Translations under genes and position numbers: made by a program
Part shown: positions 45,543 through 54,596 of the stretch, piece by piece
How positions within the stretch are numbered: the first letter of the stretch is position 1
Layout: every line of letters starts with the position of its first letter
The notes under the pieces: generated by a model
What the model was told of the DNA's origin: nothing
Database searches by the model: none
What the model saw: only the letters and a program-made list of their open reading frames with translations
Source: JAFGOM01 sp964605795
GTDB taxonomy: Archaea; Halobacteriota; Methanomicrobia; Methanomicrobiales; Methanospirillaceae
Direction: 5' to 3'
DNA: 64,000 nucleotides
NCBI GenBank assembly: GCA_964605795.1
Contig: CAZSDZ010000002.1
Coordinates: 1 to 64,000, forward strand

Positions 45543-45710
45543 TTTGTATCCATAATATCAATCTGATTATGGAAAATGACATCTAAATCGGCAGGAAAGC
45601 AGTGAGGTCGGTATCGGATAATCCGTTATATCATATGAACCGATATCCAAAGAAGGATATTTGGTTATTGGTACCGAAAAATAATTCCTGTTATAGGAGC
45701 ACTTCTCCTG

Positions 45711-47207
45711 TTATCTTCGTTTTCCGGTCATGGAACCAAGTAGTCCCCGCATAATTTCCTTTCCAATCTGGCTGCCGATAGCCCGGGCAGCATCTTTTGC
45801 TACTGATTGGACAATTTTGTTTGTATCGTTTGTTTTTTTTCTGGTACTTTTTTTGGGTGCCTGTTTCCTCACTTTTTGTACCGGTTCTTCTGTCGCTTCA
45901 GCCTGCACTTCAGCCTGAATTTTCAGTGCTTTGTCACGAAGGATCTCATAGGCAGACGTCCGGTCTACCGTTTTACTGTACGTGGAATACAGTGGTGACG
46001 ATCGGATTGCTTCTGCGCGTTCCTCAACGGTGAGCGGTGAAAGCCGGCTGTGAGGGGGATAAATAAAAGCACGGTTGACAATAGAGGGGATTCCATTCGT
46101 ATCAAGAAATGATACCAGTGCTTCTCCTATCTGTAATTCGGTTATCACCTGATAGGTATCAAGAGTTGGATTGGGACGGAATGTCTCTGCAGCCGCACGA
46201 ACCTCTTTCTGATTCTTCGGGGTAAAGGCTCGTAATGCATGCTGAATCTTGTTCCCCAGCTGTCCGAGAACATCCTCAGGGATGTCAAGCGGATTTTGTG
46301 TAACAAAGTAAACTCCGACACCTTTCGATCGAATCAGGCGAACCATCTGGATGATCTTGGTCTCAAGAACTTTCGGGGTATCGGTAAAGAGCAGATGGGC
46401 TTCGTCAAAGAAGAAAACAATAACCGGTTTTTCCGGATCTCCAATCTCAGGCAGTTCTTCAAATAGTTCTGATAATAACCAGAGGAGAAAGGTCGAATAT
46501 AATTTTGGTGAAAGAAATAATTTATCGGCTGTGAGAATGTTAATCAAACCTTTTCCATTTTTGTCTCTTTGTATGAGATCCATGATATTGAGTGCCGGTT
46601 CTCCAAAGAAGATCTCACCTCTTTCTGATCCAAGGGTAATCAGACTTCTCTGGATGGCTCCAATGGTTGCAGGAGAGAGATTTCCATACTGGGTCTTTAA
46701 CTGGGCAAGGTTCTGATGCATGTATTCGCACATGGATTGAAGATCTTTTAAATCAAGCAACAAAAGCCCGTTATCATCTGCTATCTTGTAGATCATCTGT
46801 AAGACATCACTCTGGATATCATTAAGACCAAGAATCCGTGCCATCAGTAACGGACCAATCTCTGATACGGTGGTTCGAACCGGATTTCCGTTCTCAGCAT
46901 ACACATCCCAGAAGGTTGCAGGATATCCTTCAAAAATAAAATCCGACAGACCAAACTTTTCAGTTCTCTCAATTACCTTGGCGTTGTCTCCTCCGGCTTT
47001 GATTATTCCTGATAAATCTCCCTTAATATCTGCAAGAAATACAGGGATTCCTTCTGCACTGAGAGCTTCGGTTAAAACACGTAAGGTGACTGTTTTTCCA
47101 GTTCCTGTTGCCCCGGCTATCAGGCCATGGCGGTTTGCCATTTTCGGAATAATTCCGATATCCTGCTCACCCCTCGCCACGATCAGGTTCACGCCTTTAT
47201 CACTCAT
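45711..47207 (-). CDS. HerA-like ATPase, DUF853/YjgR type
   Basis: A P-loop ATPase of the HerA/FtsK superclass with Walker A GATGTGKT (32-39), Walker B 'VIVFFFDEAHLLF' and the C-terminal 'YPPHSRLSPLT' conserved in the DUF853 family. A basic, Lys-rich tail (about 430-475) may bind nucleic acid. The typical NurA partner of true HerA is not near, so this is the stand-alone type whose role is unsettled. It is followed by 180 bases to TFS, both on the minus strand. Confidence 0.88.
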   Translation of the reverse strand: MSDKGVNLIVARGEQDIGIIPKMANRHGLIAGATGTGKTVTLRVLTEALSAEGIPVFLADIKGDLSGIIKAGGDNAKVIERTEKFGLSDFIFEGYPATFWDVYAENGNPVRTTVSEIGPLLMARILGLNDIQSDVLQMIYKIADDNGLLLLDLKDLQSMCEYMHQNLAQLKTQYGNLSPATIGAIQRSLITLGSERGEIFFGEPALNIMDLIQRDKNGKGLINILTADKLFLSPKLYSTFLLWLLSELFEELPEIGDPEKPVIVFFFDEAHLLFTDTPKVLETKIIQMVRLIRSKGVGVYFVTQNPLDIPEDVLGQLGNKIQHALRAFTPKNQKEVRAAAETFRPNPTLDTYQVITELQIGEALVSFLDTNGIPSIVNRAFIYPPHSRLSPLTVEERAEAIRSSPLYSTYSKTVDRTSAYEILRDKALKIQAEVQAEATEEPVQKVRKQAPKKSTRKKTNDTNKIVQSVAKDAARAIGSQIGKEIMRGLLGSMTGKRR

Positions 47208-47392
47208 ACAAATTGAATTGGTAATCTACGATTAAAAGTGCACGGTATGAATATGAATAAATTGCCGGGTGAATTGAGTTATTAAAAAAAAGACAGACCG
47301 TATATATAATGGAATAGAATGCCACTGAGTGCTATACTCTCCTTTTTAAGATTTATGGATAATGCGGTGATTCCTATAATACAGAGATATCA

Positions 47393-47704
47393 TTAGTCGT
47401 ATTCTCTCCAGGTGTGCTCACATTTTGTGCACCTGAAGAACCTGACTTCGCTCTCATCAGCTGAACGGAGTTGGCGTAACCACCAGAACGCCTCATTATG
47501 TTTACATGCCGGGCATTTTACCGTGATGGTTGGGAGCGTTCGTAACTTTTCTGTATCTTCAACGATGACTATCTCTTTATCGATTCGTTTATCAGTTTTC
47601 GTCATTGCGCTATCAAGACCGGTCGGTTTAACCCAGCCACAACTCTTACATACCAAAACCCCGCTTTGGTTTGTGAGTAACTTTCCGCATTCCTGGCAAA
47701 ACAT
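47393..47704 (-). CDS. tfs: Transcription factor S (TFS, RPB9/TFIIS-like)
   Basis: Cleavage-stimulating factor for archaeal RNA polymerase. The N-terminal zinc ribbon CQECGKLL...CKSCGW and the C-terminal TFIIS-type ribbon 'CPACKHNEAFWWLRQLRSADESEVRFFRCTKC', including the acidic DE hairpin that reaches the active site, are both intact. Starting at MFCQECG gives 103 aa, the usual length. It lies near tbp, another polymerase factor. Confidence 0.95.
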   Translation of the reverse strand: MFCQECGKLLTNQSGVLVCKSCGWVKPTGLDSAMTKTDKRIDKEIVIVEDTEKLRTLPTITVKCPACKHNEAFWWLRQLRSADESEVRFFRCTKCEHTWREYD

Positions 47705-47870
47705 TAGGTATAGTATTTGTAGGTAGAAATACATAAAACCTATATACTTAACGTTATCGCTTCACGAGATAAAGGAGAATAACCGCTCATTATCAGGATA
47801 AGCAATAATTTTATCTGTTTTTTATTTTGAGACTACAGATATAATTCTCAACCTTGTTTCACTATCTTCC

Positions 47871-47878
47871 ATATATAG
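47871..47878 (+). promoter_or_regulatory. TATA box of the archaeosortase gene
   Basis: ATATATAG centred about 26 bases before the GTG start. This geometry predicts a leaderless mRNA, which agrees with the absence of any SD before the GTG. Confidence 0.5.
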
Positions 47879-47900
47879 GAATACTCACATATTATCTCTG

Positions 47901-48710
47901 GTGATTGAGTACGTTGTTATCATCTCATCCCTCTTTTTTATTCTGACTCTCATTCCCGGTCGTCATGTAACCTATGCAGCAATGGGTGGATGGATCAGTA
48001 TTGTTATCGTATTTCTTGCCGGAATCCCGGAATATCTCTCTCAAAATAATATCCTGTACCCGGTATTAGCTCTTCTGTCTTTACCATTTTTATGGATAAC
48101 ATTACGACTGCTATACCACAATGAAAAGCGCGTTTTTGAATTAACTCGCGCTGCTGCCGTTGCTTTTATACTCTATGCTCCCTTTGCATTTTTTCCTGTG
48201 ATCGGAGACTGGTTGATAGCAATGGTTGTTGATCAGACGCTTTCCCTTCTTAAATATTTGAATTACCCGGCATATCTTGCAGACTGGAATACGATACAAC
48301 ATGGTATTTTTAAAGTCGAGATAATCCTTGCATGCACCGGTATTCAGAGCATTGCCATCATGCTTGGTGTTGTAGCAGCCGTACCAACGACGACAAGACA
48401 AAAAATACTGGCATTTCTGTTGGTTGTTCCTTCCATATACATCCTCAATCTGTTTCGGAATGCCGGGGTAATTATTGCATATACGGATCAATGGTTTCCT
48501 TTTTTTACGGATCTGGTCACTAATGGAGAGTTTGGATTTGAGAGTTTTTTCTGGGCCCATAACATCATTGCTGAAGGTCTGGCGCTGTTATTTCTGATTG
48601 CCTTGGCATATTATATCTTTCGATTAATACCAACTCTCGCAGATTGCGCCATCGATTTAATAACTATCTATAAAAGAGAGGTCAGGAATATTGTTGGTAG
48701 AGGTACGTAA
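47901..48710 (+). CDS. artA: Archaeosortase (exosortase-like transpeptidase), ArtA type
   Basis: A membrane transpeptidase of seven to eight helices that cleaves C-terminal sorting signals and attaches lipid to surface proteins. The catalytic set is visible: Cys145 in 'LACTGIQS', Arg186 in 'NLFRNAGV' and His220 in 'AHNIIAEG'. The GTG start has no SD, and a TATA box 26 bases upstream suggests leaderless expression. Its 3' end overlaps a convergent CDP-alcohol phosphatidyltransferase gene by 29 bases. Confidence 0.85.
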   Translation: MIEYVVIISSLFFILTLIPGRHVTYAAMGGWISIVIVFLAGIPEYLSQNNILYPVLALLSLPFLWITLRLLYHNEKRVFELTRAAAVAFILYAPFAFFPVIGDWLIAMVVDQTLSLLKYLNYPAYLADWNTIQHGIFKVEIILACTGIQSIAIMLGVVAAVPTTTRQKILAFLLVVPSIYILNLFRNAGVIIAYTDQWFPFFTDLVTNGEFGFESFFWAHNIIAEGLALLFLIALAYYIFRLIPTLADCAIDLITIYKREVRNIVGRGT

Positions 48711-49314
48711 TTCTCTGAATTGCCGAAAAATTCGTGCATACTGCTATGATGATAATGGCAATCGGGATATATCCGATAATTCCAAAAAATCCCAGAACCA
48801 GGATTGTTTCCGGTCTTCCAAAAAATCCGACCCCTTCTAAGGGATCATCTATTTTGCCATCTATCCTGTGTTGAAAACCGATTTCAGCGTAGGTTACCGG
48901 TTTTATGAATGTATTCATCAATGAACCGATAATTGCAAATCCGACAATCGTCGGATCAGCAATAGGGAACCCGGGTAAAAAACCACTGATAATAGGTATA
49001 CCAGAAATTCCGACACCCAAAAGCACCATTGCATCGATGTATTTGTCAACGATCCAATCGAAAACGGCTCCGAATTTCGTTTCTTTACCGGTCTGTCGTG
49101 CTACTGACCCATCGAGAAGATCGCTCATTGCAGAGAAGAAAAGCAGGATACTTCCGAGTATAAATGCACCGGTTGCGTAACACCAGGCACACCCGATTCC
49201 GAAAAGCAATGAGACGATGGTCACCTGATTTGGTGTGATGCCGGCGGCGATAACCATACGGGCTACCGGCTCAAGATAATGAATAAATCTGAATCGAAAT
49301 GCGGTAATATTCAT
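48682..49314 (-). CDS. CDP-alcohol phosphatidyltransferase (archaetidyl transferase)
   Basis: A membrane enzyme that exchanges CMP for an alcohol on CDP-archaeol. The signature D-x2-D-G-x2-A-R-x8-G-x3-D-x3-D is complete (Asp65, Asp68, Gly69, Ala72, Arg73, Gly82, Asp86, Asp90). Five to six membrane helices fit. Substrate could be inositol-phosphate, serine or glycerol phosphate; archaetidylinositol-phosphate synthase is a good guess. It overlaps the archaeosortase gene tail-to-tail. Confidence 0.88.
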   Translation of the reverse strand: MNITAFRFRFIHYLEPVARMVIAAGITPNQVTIVSLLFGIGCAWCYATGAFILGSILLFFSAMSDLLDGSVARQTGKETKFGAVFDWIVDKYIDAMVLLGVGISGIPIISGFLPGFPIADPTIVGFAIIGSLMNTFIKPVTYAEIGFQHRIDGKIDDPLEGVGFFGRPETILVLGFFGIIGYIPIAIIIIAVCTNFSAIQRITYLYQQYS

Positions 49315-49435
49315 GAATATCAGTATTATTAAGAATATGGGAATTTTTTGAAGGAAACAGACGCTTCCCGGTTTATGCTATCGATACACCCTTCCTTGTA
49401 TCGTGTAATAAACCGGTTTGCATCCGAAAGATAGG

Positions 49436-49771
49436 TCATTCATGAAGGACGGTAAGCATCATCTTACAGTTAGTGACAGCACTAATGATATAGGGTTTCT
49501 CTGCAGGGAGAAGCATAATCTCTCCCTTGTGCATCTGGTGTGGTACCCCATCAATTGCAATACAGGCATCTCCCTCAAGGATAAATACGATCCCATCATA
49601 AGGGGCAATATGTTCAGATAATCTCTGTTTTGCTGGAAATGCCAGAACGCTGATTGTACCTGCCTTTTCATACATAAGCATCCTGCTTTCTACGGTATCT
49701 TTTTCGTATGAGACAAGGTCACAGGGCTGTAATGGTTTTGCATAGGGGTTCTGCTTTTTTTCTTTCATCAT
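49436..49771 (-). CDS. Cupin-domain protein
   Basis: A single small cupin barrel (111 aa) with the paired motifs 'LSEHIAPYDGIVFILEGDACIAIDG' and 'LLPAEKPYIISAVTNCKMMLTVLHE'. The metal-binding His pair is only partly kept, so it may bind a ligand rather than act as an enzyme. Function unknown. It stands between the phosphatidyltransferase and the ArfC gene without overlap. Confidence 0.8.
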   Translation of the reverse strand: MMKEKKQNPYAKPLQPCDLVSYEKDTVESRMLMYEKAGTISVLAFPAKQRLSEHIAPYDGIVFILEGDACIAIDGVPHQMHKGEIMLLPAEKPYIISAVTNCKMMLTVLHE

Positions 49772-49868
49772 CTATCTCCTGACTGTTCTCTTATATCTCC
49801 TATGTTACTGTATGATGCAACAATATGGATATTATTTACTATGAGAGCATACCCTAAAGTACTATCTC

Positions 49869-50561
49869 ATGAAAAACAATAATAACCGACCTTATACCCT
49901 GTTAATCTCTGAGGTAACTGCTGATGGAAAATTAACCCTGGCAAAGGGGGTTTCCTCGAAGCGACTCATGAAGTTTATGTCACATGAGAGTGAGGTAATG
50001 CTTCACCAATGTCGTGCATCTGTTGATGCAATTATGGTTGGTGCCAATACCATTCGAATTGATAACTCTCACCTGACCGTGCGACTGGTTGAAGGAAAAA
50101 ACCCGCTTCGTGTTATCCCGAGCGCTTCTGGAGTTATTCCCCTTGATTCCAATATATTGAATAATGAGGCTGCAACCCTTATTGCAGTCTCTGAAACGAC
50201 CCCTCCCCTCCAGATACAGAAGATAAAAAATTCTGGAGTCGAAGTAATTATTGCCGGCAGGGAGGAAGTGGATATTCCTCTCCTCTTCTCAATTCTCTAT
50301 TCAAAATATGGCATCAGGAGACTCATGGTTGAGGGAGGTTCCCACCTGAATGGAACACTCTTTTCTCATCACCTTATTGATGAAGTAAGACTCATACACC
50401 TGCCCTTTATCGTTGGAGGTGATTCTACCCCGTCTCTCGTCAGTGGATTTGGAGCGTCTGATGAGAGCAGTATGATTCAGTTAGAGTTACAGAGGTATTC
50501 TCTGTATGGTGATAACCTTGTTACCGAATACCTGGTACGAGAGAGAAATACAATAAACTGA
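49869..50561 (+). CDS. arfC: Diaminohydroxyphosphoribosylaminopyrimidine reductase (ArfC/RIB7-type)
   Basis: A RibD C-terminal-domain reductase that makes 2,5-diamino-6-ribitylamino-pyrimidinone phosphate for riboflavin and F420. 'LLISEVTADGKLTLAKG', 'DAIMVGANTIRIDNSHLTVR', 'PLRVIPSASGVIP' and 'LMVEGGSHLNGTLF' are family motifs. 230 aa fits archaeal ArfC. Confidence 0.9.
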   Translation: MKNNNNRPYTLLISEVTADGKLTLAKGVSSKRLMKFMSHESEVMLHQCRASVDAIMVGANTIRIDNSHLTVRLVEGKNPLRVIPSASGVIPLDSNILNNEAATLIAVSETTPPLQIQKIKNSGVEVIIAGREEVDIPLLFSILYSKYGIRRLMVEGGSHLNGTLFSHHLIDEVRLIHLPFIVGGDSTPSLVSGFGASDESSMIQLELQRYSLYGDNLVTEYLVRERNTIN

Positions 50562-50653
50562 AAAGAGAACTATCCAAAAACCAGTATTTCCGAGAACAAT
50601 ATACTTTTTTCTGTTCCGGCTTTGTTATTCCGGTTGAATTAAAAAGAATTTTT

Positions 50654-51211
50654 TTAGGATGTTGCATCTGCTGCATCACATTTCCATTCTTTTACATACC
50701 CAAAGCCGATTATCCCGTAAATAATTGCAAAGATACCGGCAACCTGCACGAGAATGGGAAGTCCAATTATTGCAGGGGTGACTAACACCATTATCCCAAA
50801 GAGGATCCCGATAATGCCCGAGATAATTAACAATGTTTTTGTTGATCCAGGAATACCACCGCTCACTGCATAGATGATATCAAATATGCCACTGACAAGG
50901 GCCCAGGCACCGATAAACAGGAATAAGGCTACTCCCATAACCAGGGGATCAACGATAGCAAAGATACCTACCAGAATTCCGATGATAGCCATCAGGATTA
51001 CCAGCCATCTGGGTGCTCCCGGCTGTAATTCTTTTGAAAAAACTGCAATCAGGGAACCGACTGATGTGATAAGAACAAAGAAACCAAAGAGCAGAATAAG
51101 AAATTCAGTCATAAAATAGGGCCACACTAATGCAGCAAACCCAAAAATGATTGCAATAATACGTAATGCCAACAATGCTGAACTGAGTAACGCAGGAATT
51201 TTTGTCTCCAT
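50654..51211 (-). CDS. HdeD/DUF308-family membrane protein
   Basis: A small membrane protein of six helices with 'ALVWPYFMTEFLILLFGFFVLI' and Gly-rich repeats ('GIIGILFGIMVLVTP'), typical of the DUF308/HdeD family. In enteric bacteria HdeD is linked to acid resistance; nothing here shows such a role. The ATG at METKIPAL is chosen because GAGGAAG precedes it; a longer open frame lies upstream. Confidence 0.8.
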   Translation of the reverse strand: METKIPALLSSALLALRIIAIIFGFAALVWPYFMTEFLILLFGFFVLITSVGSLIAVFSKELQPGAPRWLVILMAIIGILVGIFAIVDPLVMGVALFLFIGAWALVSGIFDIIYAVSGGIPGSTKTLLIISGIIGILFGIMVLVTPAIIGLPILVQVAGIFAIIYGIIGFGYVKEWKCDAADATS

Positions 51212-51272
51212 TTTTTCTTCCTCAATAGGTATAATGCATGTCATTGGGTTAAACCATTCGATTTTATCCTGG

Positions 51273-52541
51273 TTACACCATACAATCAGGAGGACTTTTC
51301 ATAAATTCCCGACAAATGGTTGTTGCATACTGACCAGGACCTAAGGTAAACTGTAACTGATATCCATCAGGAACCGGGTTTACCGAAATATCGGTAAAAA
51401 TACTGGCAGAACGAACCGTGCCATCAAATGAAGTTTCCAGATAATGGGATATTATATCATACTGTTCCGGATTGATGCCTTCTTTTTCCATGAGTCTTTT
51501 CATGTACTCGTCTGACTGGCTGGTAATTTTTACCGGAATTCGCCCTGGAATTGTAATCCCAATACTACATCTTCTTCTTTTAATTGCAATCTCTGCCATT
51601 TTTTGGTTTTTTTCAGTAACAATGTCTGTCTTCCCGTCAGAGAAGAGGAGGATATCTCCTGTTTGGGGATGATTGAGACTACATCCTCGAGCAATGCGGT
51701 CGCTCAATGTCATATTGAAAAAATATGACTGTGCTGCACTGACAAACATACTCCGGAATGTTTTTGGAAAACGTAAGAATGACCCCTTATAATCAAGAGG
51801 ATTTTCAATGAGATGATGAAGGATGGTTCGTTCAGGAGAGAGATATTGGGGCATCTCCCGAAGAGCAGCTCGGGGATCATTTGTTGCAAGGTATGTCTCC
51901 CGTGCCCTTTTTGCCGGTTCATCCTCGTTTCTTCCCGGCATTCCAATAAAGATCCTGACTGCTTCTTCATATTCCCCACGTAATAATGCGAATCCAATGA
52001 GATGGGTGTTTGGTCGGTTCACCCCAAACCGTTGTAATCCGTAATAATTTGGTACTCCTTCATGTAACGTGGAGGAGATTTGTAGTAGTTTATCCAAAAT
52101 AACCTGGTTCTCACACTCAGATATGGTAATTGAGAAGGAATTACCGAGTAGATCCCCCAGGGATATCTGTTTATCTGACAGTCCCAGGAATTGTAATGAG
52201 ACATCTTTGATAGAGATGCCTGCAATCTGTTCTTCAGGAACATTATATAGTGAGATATACTGGATTGTTTTTGCCCGCTTGTCCTTTGTGCCGGCAAATC
52301 CTATGCGTTTATGACTGATTCCCAAGCGATGAGATATCTCCTTGATAACCCGTTGTTGATCCCAGTTCGTTTTGGTAAGCCGGCAGATCGAATAAATACC
52401 CCCCTTTAAATCTCGTATTGCTATCTCTTGAACAAAGAAGTCTTCCGGGGTTTTTCTGATAATTCCCCCGGTGCCGTTCGTGTCAGAGACATACCAGGAG
52501 ATACCGATCTCCTGCTCCAGTTGATATGGCGATTGTATCAT
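51273..52541 (-). CDS. truD: tRNA pseudouridine synthase D
   Basis: Makes pseudouridine 13 in tRNA. 'GFAGTKDKRA' holds the catalytic Asp87, with 'GNSFSITI' and 'FGVNRPNTHLIGFALLRGEYEEAV' later; the TruD insertion domain fits the 422-residue length. The stop of pth2 overlaps the truD start by 4 bases, giving a translation-quality operon pth2-truD. Confidence 0.94.
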   Translation of the reverse strand: MIQSPYQLEQEIGISWYVSDTNGTGGIIRKTPEDFFVQEIAIRDLKGGIYSICRLTKTNWDQQRVIKEISHRLGISHKRIGFAGTKDKRAKTIQYISLYNVPEEQIAGISIKDVSLQFLGLSDKQISLGDLLGNSFSITISECENQVILDKLLQISSTLHEGVPNYYGLQRFGVNRPNTHLIGFALLRGEYEEAVRIFIGMPGRNEDEPAKRARETYLATNDPRAALREMPQYLSPERTILHHLIENPLDYKGSFLRFPKTFRSMFVSAAQSYFFNMTLSDRIARGCSLNHPQTGDILLFSDGKTDIVTEKNQKMAEIAIKRRRCSIGITIPGRIPVKITSQSDEYMKRLMEKEGINPEQYDIISHYLETSFDGTVRSASIFTDISVNPVPDGYQLQFTLGPGQYATTICREFMKSPPDCMV

Positions 52542-52900
52542 AGGAGTGAAAGGTCACTTGTGATCCGATCCAGATCTTCAGATAGAGCCGGTCCCAGGCC
52601 GAGTGCAGTAACGGTATTCGGAGGGATCTCAGTCAGTCCTGCATCCCGGATGAGGAAGGCAGATATACCTGCAGCCTCGGCCAGCGAGCGTAACTCGAAA
52701 AGATCACGTTCGGTTGTGACTTTCAGAATAACCTTTTTCTGCCCTTCAGAAAACCATGCTTTCTTTAATTGTGTGGAACTCTTTTCATAGGCACTTACCG
52801 AAGCGTGGGCAATCTGTGCACATTTTTTTCCGCAACTCATCTTGAGATCATTCCTGATAATCAGGCATTGTTTATATATAAAATCAGGTTCCTTTGGCAT
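52538..52900 (-). CDS. pth2: Peptidyl-tRNA hydrolase, archaeal Pth2
   Basis: Recycles peptidyl-tRNA by cleaving the ester bond. 'QCLIIRNDLKMSCGKKCAQIAHASVSAY' and 'AGLTEIPPNTVTALGLGP' are family hallmarks. 120 aa is the usual length. The gene is upstream of truD and overlaps its start by 4 bases (ATGA). Confidence 0.95.
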   Translation of the reverse strand: MPKEPDFIYKQCLIIRNDLKMSCGKKCAQIAHASVSAYEKSSTQLKKAWFSEGQKKVILKVTTERDLFELRSLAEAAGISAFLIRDAGLTEIPPNTVTALGLGPALSEDLDRITSDLSLL

Positions 52901-52988
52901 ACTCCTGATACTATTGGTACCAGATGATATAACACATATGAAGACGGGACAGAAGTGATATGTACCGGTTAGGTACCATATTTTTGCC

Positions 52989-54146
52989 GTGCATTTTCGT
53001 ACGAACTATGATGTTATCGTTATCGGAGCCGGTCCGGTCGGGTGTGCAGCAGCACAAGCCTGTGCTGATAAAGGACTGAGCACTCTTATCATAGAAGAAC
53101 ATGGAACTATCGGCCAACCAGTTCAATGTGCCGGACTTTTGTCAGTCAGGGCATTTCAGGAATGCAGAACCGGTCCGGATTCCATACTGCATACCGTTTC
53201 TGGGGCTCGAATCATATCAGGGGATAAAAAACTCTCGTTTCAGGCAGAAAAGACCAAAGCATATGTTGTGGATCGGATGCTTCTTGATCAGGAGATGGAA
53301 AAAATAGCAGTTGCCGCCGGTTGTGATATCCTTGTCAAATCATATGCGAGAATGATCTCTTCCACCCTGGTGTATTGTTCCGGAGCCATGGGATCCCATA
53401 CCTTCCAGGCAAACATTATCATCGCAGCAGATGGTCCGAAAAGTTCTATTGCACGGAGTCAAGGATTATCCCGCCCCCGAGCCGTATTAAGTGGTCTTCA
53501 GTGCGATATCAGGCATGATATGGATCCCTCCTGTGTTGAGATATATCCCAACAGTTCTGATGATTTTTTTGGCTGGATTATTCCAACAGGACCGGGAAGG
53601 GCACGAGCAGGGCTTGCCGGGCTGTCAGATGTTGCCAACCGTTTTCAGACCTTCATAAAACCGTATCAGCAGTCCTGTTCCCATTTTGTTGCAGGTGCGA
53701 TACCGATTGGAGTCATTCAGAGAACCTATGCCGATCATATGCTCATTACCGGAGATGCTGCAGGATTTGCCAAGCCAACATCAGGCGGGGGAATTTATAC
53801 CGGGGTCCGTTCTGCCCGCCATGCAGCAGATACTGCATTGTGGGCCTGTGAACAGGATCGTTTTGATGCTTTGGCATTATCCCGGTATGAAAGAAGCTGG
53901 AAACATGATTTTGGGCGGGAACTCGCACTGGGATATCACTTGTTTACGTTGAGAAAACACATAAGTAAAAAAGATATCGATTGTTTCCTCAGATATGCAC
54001 AGAATGCATCCTTTCGTCGTTTAATTGTGGAATACGGAGATATGGATCGTCCTTCGCACCTCCTGAAAAAAATGGTATTTTCACCGGTGATTGCACAAAC
54101 TGCCGCCCGTTGTATCATCAGCCGGTTCCATCACCGTATCTCCTGA
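52989..54146 (+). CDS. Geranylgeranyl reductase family FAD protein
   Basis: FAD-dependent reductase of the group that saturates archaeal isoprenoid chains. The nucleotide fold 'YDVIVIGAGPVGCAAAQACADKG', 'VQCAGLLS', 'ADGPKSSIARSQGL' and 'ITGDAAGFAKPTSGGGIYTGVRSA' are intact. The start is a GTG; no in-frame ATG before the FAD fold. Could also act on a quinone or chlorophyll-type precursor in other lineages, but archaeal lipid reduction is the best fit. Confidence 0.85.
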   Translation: MHFRTNYDVIVIGAGPVGCAAAQACADKGLSTLIIEEHGTIGQPVQCAGLLSVRAFQECRTGPDSILHTVSGARIISGDKKLSFQAEKTKAYVVDRMLLDQEMEKIAVAAGCDILVKSYARMISSTLVYCSGAMGSHTFQANIIIAADGPKSSIARSQGLSRPRAVLSGLQCDIRHDMDPSCVEIYPNSSDDFFGWIIPTGPGRARAGLAGLSDVANRFQTFIKPYQQSCSHFVAGAIPIGVIQRTYADHMLITGDAAGFAKPTSGGGIYTGVRSARHAADTALWACEQDRFDALALSRYERSWKHDFGRELALGYHLFTLRKHISKKDIDCFLRYAQNASFRRLIVEYGDMDRPSHLLKKMVFSPVIAQTAARCIISRFHHRIS

Positions 54147-54190
54147 TATCGTCCATATGATTATCTGATTGTATCGTGAGATATGGTATT

Positions 54191-54502
54191 ATGACAAGCA
54201 GATTTGGAAGAGGATTTATTATCAACCTGACACACCTTGCAAGACAATTCCATCTTCCCCCGGAACAGGCATGGTACGGTGCACAGGATTTTATGGTTGG
54301 GATGATAATCCCGAACCATTTTGTTGGAACTGATGTTGAAGTACTTGCCAAAGAACTGAGACAAAAGGTGATGTGGCACCAGCCTGGTGGACCAGTTGAT
54401 AAAGAGATGTATTATACAGTCAGAAAACTCATTGACCGGCTCCTTGTTGCTATTGATACACACCTCGGAGTCCCGGACCCGGATATTGGTCAATTCCAGT
54501 AA
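54191..54502 (+). CDS. Hypothetical protein, 103 aa
   Basis: Soluble protein rich in aromatic residues ('GFIINLTHLARQFHLPPEQAWYGAQDFMVG') with a helical C-terminus. I do not recognise the family. It sits between the lipid reductase and gyrB on the plus strand. The ATG is preferred over a GTG 15 bases upstream without strong evidence. Confidence 0.6.
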   Translation: MTSRFGRGFIINLTHLARQFHLPPEQAWYGAQDFMVGMIIPNHFVGTDVEVLAKELRQKVMWHQPGGPVDKEMYYTVRKLIDRLLVAIDTHLGVPDPDIGQFQ

Positions 54503-54596
54503 ATTTATCCCTTTTCAAACACTTTAAGAAAGAGTAAAACCAATATATATGGGTATTATCCCTGTAAATACTCCTTTTTCTTTCTGGAGGTTAAGT

